The notes below the pieces were generated by a model, which saw nothing but the letters and a program-made list of their open reading frames with translations, was not told the DNA's origin and searched no databases. A program made the position numbers and the translations under genes. A DNA stretch of 64,000 bases from Xiphophorus maculatus (taxonomy: Eukaryota > Chordata > Actinopteri > Cyprinodontiformes > Poeciliidae): the NCBI RefSeq assembly GCF_002775205.1, contig NC_036458.1, positions 310,001-374,000 of the forward strand, given 5' to 3'. Within the stretch, counting starts at the first letter, position 1, and each line of letters opens with the position of its first letter. Shown piece after piece: positions 38,101 through 47,230 of this stretch.

Positions 38101-41100
38101 TCCAATCTTGTTACTCTATTTTCTTCTTCTCTTTCTTTAAATAAAAATCGAACACTGTGGTGCCTCCGCATGCCGGCATGGCTAGCCGCCATGGTGGAGG
38201 CACCACCAGTTAAAAGTTTAAAACCTTTACTAAAACCAATAAATAGTTAAAAAAAAACACCAATAAATACAAATAAAAGGTAAAAGATATTTTCCACTAC
38301 TTAGTGGTCAATATCTCACCCGGGGACGAAATTTACTGAACCTCAAAATCAGTGGCAACAGCCAAGTCACAAAGACTACCGCTATCACCACCCAAAGGAG
38401 GGGACCGCTGTCTTAGCCAAAAGGCCGAGAAGCGATCCAATACTTCATGGTTCAGGAAACCTTGAAGAGGTTTTATTTAGGCCAATCCGACTCATAAACA
38501 AGCTCCGACACTAAATGTATTCAGAACCCAAAACTTCTTCATGGTTTTAGTGAGCTGTTCTCTGTTATTGATAATGTTTGGATATTTTGAAACTGGAGGA
38601 CGGGTAACCTGGACGTCCTTTGTCTCTGTAGGGAGGACCTGTGGGTCCGGGACGGGAAGATCCTGGACCCAGAGAAGCTGTTCTTCGACGAGCAGGGCTA
38701 CGCCGACTGTCGCCTCGACTGCGGAGGCGCCATCGTCGCCCCGGGCTTTATCGACGTCCAGATCAACGGTGAGGGACGCGTCCCTCAAGAGGACGGCCGG
38801 GGGACGGACGCTCAGACGTCTTCTCTCGTCCCGCAGGAGGCTATGGCGTGGATTTCTCCCAGCCCTGCGAAGACGTCTCCGCCGGAGTGTCTCTGGTGGC
38901 CAAGAAGATCCTGGAACACGGCGTGACGTCCTTCTGTCCCACCCTGGTTACGTCTCCGCCCGCCGTCTACCACCAGGTGGCGTCCTCCTCTGGACTGGAG
39001 AACCTGAAGGTCCAACGGGTCCAACGGGTCCTGCTGCTGGGTTTAACATCCTGAATGTGTTTCAGGTTCTGCCTCAGATCAACGTTCACAATGGAGGACC
39101 TGATGGAGCCGGAGTCCTGGGTAAGACCAGAGGGCAAAGTTCAGTTCTTGTTTTTGATGTCTTCTGGGTCCGACCGGCACCAAGTAGAGCAGAACCTTCT
39201 GAACAGTGTGGCAGGATTTTAAACAGGTCCACAGAGACAGAAACCAGTAGAATTTCCTGCCATCCGGTCTTCAAGGAGAACACCAGTTTTTAGGGATTCA
39301 GGTCTGACTTTAACTAGGCCATACTAACCTATGAAGCCCATGATGAGCAGAAATGAACCCTGTTGGACCCCAGGGCGATCCATGTTGTCTGCTGCTTGTC
39401 CAGCCTGTCCCCCATGGACAGACTCCTGTCTCATGTCCCCGGCGTCCAGGGTTCCACCTGGAGGGTCCGTTCATCAGCTCGGAGAAGCGGGGCGCCCACC
39501 CGGAGCGGTTCTTGAGGACGTTCCGGTCCGGAGGGTCGGACGACCTGATGGAGACCTATGGCAGCCTGGACAACGTTGCCATGGTGACGCTGGCTCCCGA
39601 GTTGCCCCACAGCCAATCGGTGGTCAGCACTCTGCGGCAGAAGGGCGTCACTGTGTCTCTAGGTGGTTCTCCCTGACCCCACGGTTCTGGTTCTGGTGAG
39701 TCGGGTCAGCCGTGTGACGTAGAGACGCTGTTTGCAGGACATTCGGTGGCCAACCTGTCCCAGGCGGAGGACGCCGTGCGCCACGGGGCCTCCTTCATCA
39801 CCCACCTGTTCAACGCCATGCTGCCGGTGAGTCCCAACAGAACCGGGGCTGGTCAGGACCTGGCTCGGTCAGGAGGTTCTGACCCTACCCTCTCTCTACC
39901 TGGCCCAGTTCCACCACCGCGACCCGGGCATCGTGGGTCTCCTGACCAGCGACCAGATCCCGGCGGGTCGCACTGTGTTCTACGGGATGATCGCTGACGG
40001 GATCCACACCAACCCGGCCGCCTTGCGCATCGCACACCGGGCGCACCCTTCAGGTCCGTTCCGGGACGTTCTGACCGGACCCGAACCAGAGACGTGTAAA
40101 TGTCCAGGATGTGTGTGTGTCCCTCAGGGCTGGTGCTGGTGACGGACGCCATCACGGCCATGGGCCTCCCTCCGGGCCGCCACACGCTGGGCCAACAGGT
40201 CGTCCAGATCCAGGGACTGCACGCCTACGTGGCAGGTCTGCGTCTCCCTCGCCGCTGCCGCCGCCGCCGCCATTAGCTGCTGAGCAGGGGAAAAGTAGTT
40301 GACCCTTCCGGATTCCTCCTGCTTTGGATGTTTCATTTTATTGATTAAAGTCAAGGACAAATTTTAAAACAATTTCGGAAATATTGATCTAGCTTCGAGG
40401 CTGGCCTAGTCAAAGTCTGGATATAAATCAGACTGAGATGGTACGTCATGACCTTAATCAGGTTGAATCAGCCCTCCCATTTGTCTGAAAGAGCAGGGTC
40501 AAAGGTCATCCACAGTGATGTTAGTCAGCTGTCAGATTCTGTTTTTAAGTGATGAATACTTTTTCACAAATTAGTTGAATTTAGGAGTTTTTTTTTCTTT
40601 AACAAGTGAAGTTATCAGGTTAAAGCCGCTATCTTTGTCCCGTTAAAGTTAGTTTAATCTGAAACCAAATTATTTTCCTTTGGAATCAATAAAGGGCTTC
40701 TGAATTTGAGCATTTAGGTTAGGTTAGGCTAAACTTTATTAATCCCATAGGGAAATTGAGGTTATCTGTTGCTCACACATTAATTCACATCCACACAGCA
40801 TTAAAATCCTACAGCTGGAGACATCCATAAAAGGTAGTTCATCCCGCGAATCCACAAATCTATTAATGCTGACTTGCATTAGCAGATTTAGGCTAATCGT
40901 CCACACAAGAACAAACTTATCACATTCACGCAGCACCGACCAGTGAGCAACAAACGTGCAGCCTCGCTCACGCAGGCTCAAAAAGAGAGTTTTTTCCGTT
41001 TTACGAAGCAGCAGCAGAAATCTGAAAGGGGCTGAAGTACACAGCAATACTACACATTGCTGTGTGTTTGTAATTATTCCCAGTTGATCCTGTGGGATTA

Positions 41101-42070
41101 ATGTGAGTTAGCCGATTAATCTCCTGGACGAGCCCCCAAAACCGTCACAGCACAGGATCAGCATGAAAACCTGGACTGGACTGGAAGACACAGGAACCCT
41201 GAACGATACAGATTACCATATCGGACCGGACCAGAGTGGAAAGAATCTTTGGTTCATCTGAAACCCGGACCTGTCAGCAAGCTGTCTGCTGATTGGATGA
41301 TGTGTCAGTTAAACTGGCACATGCATAAACTCTGTGGTTCAGGGTCAGGTCAGAGGTCAGGGGGCAGAGTGGAAATGTAAATCAGCAGGCGATCACAACT
41401 CTGTGTGTTTCAGGCACCAAGACGCTGAGCGGCAGCATCGCCACCATGGACATGTGCGTTCGCCACTTCAAGCAGGCTGCAGGTCAGTTTGCCGCCACTT
41501 CCTGTTTCCATGTTGCTGCTGGTTCTGTTGCGATACCGGGCTGCCATACTGGGTTACTGGTACTGCTTCATTTGTGCTAATCATTTCTTTTCAAAATGTG
41601 CTGAAACGGATCCATTGTTCTGGTCTGTGATGAATGGAGCCAGCACCTCAGCATGATACCTGCCCTACCGTGCATCACAGCCTCTTCAGGCCCTGAGACG
41701 CTCCTCCACCAGAGCCATGGGGTTGGGCTGAGCTCCAGCTGCTGGTTCTACAGAACCTGTTGGTTGACTGTGCCCCCTCAGACCCCGCCTCTGACTCCGC
41801 CTCTTTGTCGCCCCCAGGCTGCAGCGTGGAGGACGCCCTGGAGGCGGCGGCGCTGCATCCGGCCCGGTTGCTCGGTATCAGCCACAGAAAGGGCAGCCTG
41901 CACTACGGCGCCGACGCAGGTCCTTTTCTCCCTCTGGACGGTTCTGGAGGTTCTGGAGCCGCTCTAACTGTGTTTGTCTCCGTGTCACAGACCTGGTTCT
42001 GCTGGACGACGGGCTTCGGGTCAGAACCACCTACATCTCTGGAGAGGAGGTCTGGAGGGCAGAACTATAG
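35157..42070 (+). CDS. amdhd2: N-acetylglucosamine-6-phosphate deacetylase
   Basis: Eleven exons: 35157-35239, 38632-38768, 38837-38976, 39066-39120, 39450-39662, 39738-39826, 39909-40053, 40128-40235, 41414-41482, 41818-41919, 41991-42070, all in consistent phase, giving 406 residues (human AMDHD2: 409). The enzyme removes acetate from GlcNAc-6-phosphate in the cytosol, feeding the hexosamine pathway backwards. Family motifs are present: [20 protein letters not shown], the metal-binding [23 protein letters not shown], and VTDA with the catalytic Asp. Exon 1 encodes only [20 protein letters not shown] and the next few residues. Intron 1 (3.4 kb) was enlarged by a LINE insertion on the opposite strand. 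Splice sites around it look intact. Confidence 0.96.
35380..38435 (-). mobile_element. Tx1-clade (Keno-like) LINE with internal deletion and U2 snRNA leader
   Basis: On the minus strand the element starts at 38435, runs 3056 bp and ends in an 18-base poly(A) (poly-T at 35380-35397) preceded by a CAATAAAA signal. A 13-bp duplication, TCCAATACTTCAT, flanks it (35367-35379 and 38436-38448) without mismatch. ORF1 (38192-36915, 425 codons, intact) ends in three CCHC zinc knuckles ([42 protein letters not shown]). ORF2 starts at 36838 with an endonuclease N-terminus ([29 protein letters not shown]), then near 36455 jumps to the far C-terminus ([20 protein letters not shown]). The whole RT is gone and one more frame slip follows near 36174, so it cannot mobilise itself. 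Tx1-clade Keno elements are known to insert in U2 genes. Confidence 0.88.
38411..38436 (-). ncRNA. First 26 nt of U2 snRNA fused to the LINE 5' end (fragment)
   Basis: Read on the minus strand, the element begins ATCGCTTCTCGGCCTTTTGG and continues CTAAGA, identical to vertebrate U2 snRNA nucleotides 1-26, then diverges into LINE 5' UTR. Base 38436 is shared between U2 position 1 and the target duplication, so the leader is 25 or 26 nt. It is not a functional U2 gene: no branch-point region, Sm site or 3' stem follows. Confidence 0.85.
40700..41100 (-). repeat. Probable LINE/SINE-derived repeat in amdhd2 intron 8
   Basis: The minus strand ends in AATTTCCCTATGGGATTAATA plus AAGT, a tail type common to fish non-LTR elements, with about 350 bases of unique-looking sequence before it. 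A minus-strand open frame (739-1047 of this kilobase) has no clear homology. Family unknown. Confidence 0.4.
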
Positions 42071-42206
42071 AAGAAGAAGAACCTGTGTGCCTTCAGATTG
42101 ATTCTTCTTATTTTATAAAGAACATGGTTCTGGTTCCGGACCGGTACAGTCTGTGGTTCTGTTGCCAGCGGTTCTCCACCTGATGTGGCCAATATGGCGT
42201 CCAAAA

Positions 42207-42212
42207 AATAAA
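42207..42212 (+). terminator. Polyadenylation signal of amdhd2
   Basis: AATAAA 137 bases after the TAG stop, within an A-rich stretch. Confidence 0.65.
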
Positions 42213-42539
42213 AAATAAGAACTTTATCAACTTTATTTTTATTGATCTTTATTTATAAAAGTTGCCTTATAAATACATGTCATTGTTTCACTTTACAGAC
42301 TAAATTAAAATTTGCTAATAATTTTTAATCTTGATGTTGACCAATAGGAGAGAAGCTGACTGTGAAGCCCCGCCCACTTCCGTTTCCCATTTTATAACTT
42401 TACATGTGAAGATCCAGTACCAGCTGCTGGGTATTTATATACGCCTTTATATTTTCAAAGGCTCATACTATGCCGTAAAATAAAACGAGTCCTTACTCTT
42501 GCATATCATTATATCAATATTTTATTCAATTCATTATTC

Positions 42540-42612
42540 TGTAAGGTAATTTTATTTCTATAGCACATTTTCAGTAACAAGGCAATTCAAAGTGCTTTAC
42601 ATGAAATAAAAA
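42540..42612 (-). repeat. L2-type LINE 3' tail fragment
   Basis: The minus strand reads GTAAAGCACTTTGAATTGCC and continues to a GTGCTATAGAAATAAA end, the same tail as the fragment at 63385-63725. Only the last 70 or so bases are clear. Confidence 0.65.
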
Positions 42613-42899
42613 GAAATGCAAACAAAATAAGAAGCCAAAGAAAGGAGCAAAGATGTAATAATGTTGATCCAAAGGATATAAACTAGATACTCCTGACCGG
42701 GTCGAAGATCCTCTGGTCTGATTCCTTTTCTGGGTTGGAAGAACAGGAGTCTAAAAAGTCATTTAATTTACTAAGGTAGTTTTTCTACCTCAGCAATTAT
42801 ATTAGCTGATGTAAAACTAAAATATGAAGTTTGTTGCAATAGATACAATAAAACAGTTGACAGAAAAGGCAGTGATGAAAAATCATTTTTTAACAATAT

Positions 42900-43570
42900 G
42901 TTTAATAATATAGAATAAAATAGAAGAGAATAAAATAGAACAGAACAGAAGTACTTTATTCATCCCAGCAGGGAAATTATTTCGCAGTTACAGCTTAGAG
43001 ACAAGACACAATAACAACCGCCACTGAGTAGCAATGTAGACAAAATAAAAATAAAATATAAAATGCTGTCAGTATAAAAAGCAGCTTAGAGCAGTCCTTG
43101 CAAGGATTCAAAATGCAGAAACAGTATGTATATGTAAATATATGTACAGCAGTGTGCCACAGTGCATTGTGTGAAATTGGACTGATTAGTGCAGAACAAT
43201 GATTTAGCTTTTATTGTACAGTGAGATGGCCTGTGGCAGGAAGGATTTCCTGTATCTGTCCCTACGACAGCGGAGCTGGAGCAGCCTATGTGAGAAGGTG
43301 CTCCGCTGTCTGTCCACTATGTGGTGGAGAGGGGGCTGTTTATTGTCCATCATAGACAGAACCTTCTTCAGTGTCCTCCTCTCCACCACAGTTTCCAGGG
43401 ACTCCAGCCTTAGTCCCAGTACAGAGCCAGCTTTCCTGATGATTTTCTCCAGTCTATTAGAGATATTCTCATCTCTATAAAAATGTCCACCTCCTAAAAG
43501 TTTAAACTTTATTTCCTTCAAACAAAAAATTACTTGGCACCGAGATGTGCCCTGCTTGGTGCGCATGAGC
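42900..43570 (-). mobile_element. Non-LTR retrotransposon 3' end (ORF2 C-terminus plus 3' UTR)
   Basis: The minus-strand frame 43566-43204 encodes a LINE C-terminus (RKAGSVLGLRLESLETVVER and STFSHRLLQLRCRRDRYRKS). A 3' UTR of about 250 bases follows, ending in GGGATGAATAAAGTA and a (TTCTATTTTA)-type tail at 42900-42950. The last 43 bases before the tail (42952-42994) are identical to the SINE tail at 48779-48821. The copy is heavily 5'-truncated. Confidence 0.7.
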
Positions 43571-44039
43571 AGTTCTTTTTCATCTCATATTTCTGTTTAA
43601 TCAGTTTATTAACAGGAAACACAATTTATTTGACATTATTCTTATAATTCAGCCCAGAGGAAACGATGATGGCGATCATCATAGATTATTTCCTTGTTTC
43701 CGGATTCGCTGCGAGATGGCACAGCGTGTGACCTCTGACCTGCGCCATGTGGATCTGTTAGTCCTGCCGTGGACGTGGACTGCTGGTTGGTTCGTCTGTG
43801 GACCTCATCGGTGATCCAGGATGTGTTTGAGTGAGTAGCCAGACGTATTTCAAGGGAAAATGTCTGCTAAGACTAGCCGAAAGGAAGCGCATGCTGCTAG
43901 CTTTAGCAACGGGAACAAGCTAGCTTCAGAGAACATAAATGGATAATAGATTTTACTGAACATGAAAGTTTCCTCCCTCCACAGCAGGAACCAGACCCTC
44001 AGGAGCAGAAACGCTCGGCGCTGCTGCTCGTCAAACACC
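43571..44039. other. Spacer before the protease pseudogene
   Basis: No gene recognised. The N-terminal protease exons (signal peptide, IVGG, catalytic His) that should precede the pseudogene are not seen here. Confidence 0.4.
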
Positions 44040-45013
44040 GGAGCTGCGAGGACAGAACCAAAGATGGCGACCTGGTCCTGCTGCAGCTGTGATCAGGCTG
44101 GTCAGCCTGGCGGCTGAACGCAGCTTCTTCCCCGATGGACTGAAAGTCTGGCTCAGCGGCTGGGGGCGGAGCCTAAGCGACGGTAAACATGGCCGCTGCT
44201 CCGAGTCCAAGCGGTGAACCTGGTGACCTTTGATCCATTATTGACCTTTGGTTCTTGGTGACCTTTGATCTCCTGACTTTAGCTGCATTTAGCCTGAATG
44301 AACTGTTAGCCTCGCCATCAGTGCGACCAATCAGGTCACTGTTCCTACTCTGCCATTGCGCTCAAAGCAAGTACATATTTGGTCATATTTCCTTCCCCAT
44401 CAGCACCTCTGATTAGCTCAGTGTGGTTGTTGACGCTTCCTGCCCTCTGTTGCCAGTAGGAGGCGCTGCTGCACTTCAGGACTGATCTGATCGTTTCTCT
44501 TCCAGCTTATTTTCCGTCTCCTGAGACGCTGCAGGAAGTCGAGCTTCCCATCATGTCAAACATCGAGTGCAGCGCCACGTACGGCTGCGTCACGCCCAAC
44601 ATGATCTGCGCCGGGCCGGACTTATGAGATAAAGGGTTCTGTGACGCAAGTCTGGTTCTGTTCTCCTCTGGGGTCCGGTTCACTCTGCTGCTGGAGACAG
44701 ACTTGTCTGGAGTGTCGGTGACCTGTCTGACCCGTGTGCGGCTAGCGCTGAGCCTTGGTGGCGCTCAGCGCTAGCCGCTGAGTTCAGGCCGGTGTGGCTA
44801 GCTTCGCTCAGCGTTTCGGCCCGGTTCCCTGGAGTCTACAGCCGGGTTTTCTGGTACCGGGCGTGGATCGACAGCCAGGCCCATCGGGACCGACCCGGTT
44901 ACGTCACATTCTACCAGGCGTCCGGCGTGTCTGCGACCCACTGGGGGTCCGCGGCCCTCGTGTTGAGCCTCCTGCTGGGCGTCTGGCTGAAAACGGCTGC
45001 AGGTGATTCATGA
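44040..45013 (+). pseudogene. Decayed trypsin-like serine protease (prostasin/testisin type)
   Basis: Three exon remnants follow the order of the intact protease at 52987-63096. 44060-44185 encodes a relic of the catalytic-Asp exon (DGDLVLLQL, stop, then SFFPDGLKVWLSGWG in a shifted frame) ending at a gtaaac donor. 44505-44640 encodes ETLQEVELPIMSNIECSATY and VTPNMICAGPDL, then a stop. 44790-45013 encodes RFPGVYSRVFWYRAWIDSQ, RPGYVTFYQASGV and a hydrophobic tail. The exon with IVGG and the catalytic His, and the GDSGGP motif, are missing. Two in-frame stops and frame slips make it non-functional. It probably arose by tandem duplication with inversion, then decayed. Confidence 0.78.
44739..44777. 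repeat. 15-bp perfect inverted repeat with 9-nt loop
   Basis: The arms cggctagcgctgagc and gctcagcgctagccg pair perfectly around cttggtggc. It lies just before the last exon remnant of the protease pseudogene and contains GCTAGC in each arm. Confidence 0.85.
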
Positions 45014-45333
45014 CCAGATTCATTTAAACTTTGTGTAAAATGCACTGTAAATAATCTGATTCATCCAAGAAAAGCTCTTGTATTTATTTGAGTAAAATCT
45101 AAAATCAGTAAACAGTGTTTCACTTTTTCAGTTTTTTTTTCTAACTTCCTGTTCTCCAGAAATGAAAAAAAAAAAATCACAGTGATCTTCTGAAGTTTTC
45201 TTTAATTCCATTTTCTGGTTTTAAATTGAAACATTAATTAGATTTTTAAAAGCATAAATCCTCCAGGACAAGTTTGAATCCCTGGAGTAAATCCTGAATC
45301 CGGTTCCTGCCAAGTTTTCCTTCCTGCCGGCAC

Positions 45334-47198
45334 TCAGCCCAGGAAGGTGGAGATGAAGACACTGGTGTCCAAGTTGAGGGTGGCGTGCCACCAGCGGTCC
45401 GGGAAATACAGAACCTGACGGACCAGAGAGGGATCGGTTAGCACCGACGGAAAAACCCCGAAGGAAAACTTTTGGATGAACCGAGGCCGGCTGACCTCTC
45501 CGGGTCGGACCGTGCACTCCAGCGGCGCCTCGGCCTCCGGCAGGTCAGGGTAGATGTCGGTCAGCCAGGACAGGGTGGTGCGGTTCGGGTGGAAAAGAGG
45601 CTCCCGGTCCGGCGGGTAGAGGAACCAGCGCTGCGGTGCCGAGGGAACGACAACGGGACTTTATTTGATCAGGTCCAGAAAATGTTTATCAAACGATAAG
45701 TGAAATGTCGCTGCGTCATCGTTGTCATGAATTTTGTAGATTTTCACAGAACAGCTCCTGGTTTCCAGTTAAAATGAAGACTGGTTGCCATGGCAACATT
45801 AACCAAGACTGAGATGAACAGCAATAAATCGGTTTACTTAGCTTTAATGCTAACAATATGGGTTAGCCTTGGTCTAATACTACTATGTTGTGTTAACATG
45901 CTAATGCTAGCATAATACTAATGAGCATGCTAACACCTCATACTAGTGTGCTAATGCTAACAGCAGCTAATATTTTTTCAGACCTGGTGAACAGAATCAT
46001 CACGTGTCGGTTGCTCACTGAGATAAAAGATTTCACTGCTTAGCATTAACACAGCAACACGAAGAGTTAGCTTCAGCTAAAGCTAATGGCTAATGCAGTG
46101 ATTCTTGGCCCCAGAACAGAAGTTTCCACTGTTTGGTTCATTTTCTGATTCTGACAGAATATTTCAGTGTTAGCATGAACATTAGCATGCTAACGTTTTG
46201 GACTAGATATGGTGCTGCCCAGTAGAACCTGAGAGGTTCTTCCTGTGTCTCAGCCTGGCAGGTTCTTCTTCTGAGCCTGGTTCAGGAGACGAACCGGAAC
46301 CCAGTCAGAACCAGAACCGGTTCTGTTACCTTCCTTCCATAGATGACCTCAGAGAATCCCGGTCCGTGCCAGTGGAACGGGACTCCGGTTCCCGGACCTG
46401 AGGGCCAAACAGGAAGCGCATCTGATCAGAACTTCCATCAGAACCTCTGGATCAGAAACAAAAATAAAATAAATGAACAAAATGCATAAAAACATAAACT
46501 ACTCGTTTATTAAAACGGATTCAGACTAAAGGTTCTGATCCGGTTCTGCTGTCAGTAATGGACCAGTGGTTCTGATCCAGCAGATTGGACAGAACCCCGG
46601 AGGTTCTGGAGAGGAGACGATGGTTCTGACGGATCCAGGATGATTTGGACCGTTTGTTATGGACTGATGAGTCCAAAGGGCGGCTTGTGGGCCGTTTGTG
46701 GCCCGTAGCAGGTCCGGTCCGGTCCGGTCCCCTCCCACTGACCAGCGATGCCGAAGCTGTAGGCGGCGCTGCGGCCTGGCAGGAAGTACGGCGGCGCCCG
46801 GTACCGGTCCAGAAGGTTCTGCCACTCCGTCAGGTTGTTGTCTCCAAAGAAGTACAGCGTCTCTGCAGAGGATAGGAACCGGGTCAGAACCGGGTCTGGT
46901 ACCGGGTCAGAACCAGGCGGGTCCGACTCACCGCTGCCCAGTGCGGCGGCGTCCTGCGGCCTCAGCAGTCGATCCACGTAGTCCTGGAAGGCGACGTCCA
47001 CTGACGGGAGAGAGAGAGTTAGCCGGGGTCAGAGGTCAGAGGTTGGCCTGGTTCTGACCCGGTTCTGACCTTTCCTGTAGGAGTGGGTGTTGGCCGTACT
47101 CAGCCTGACGGTCAGGGAACCGTACCGCTGCAGCAAACTGGACCTGGAGCACAGAACCCGGAACCGCTGGAGACGAAACGCCAGATAAAAAAAAGATC

Positions 47199-47230
<32 letters not shown>

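Noticed and set aside
38411-38436. A functional U2 snRNA gene
   Set aside because: Only the first 26 nt are present. The branch-point recognition region, Sm site and 3' stem-loops are missing, and LINE sequence follows at once.
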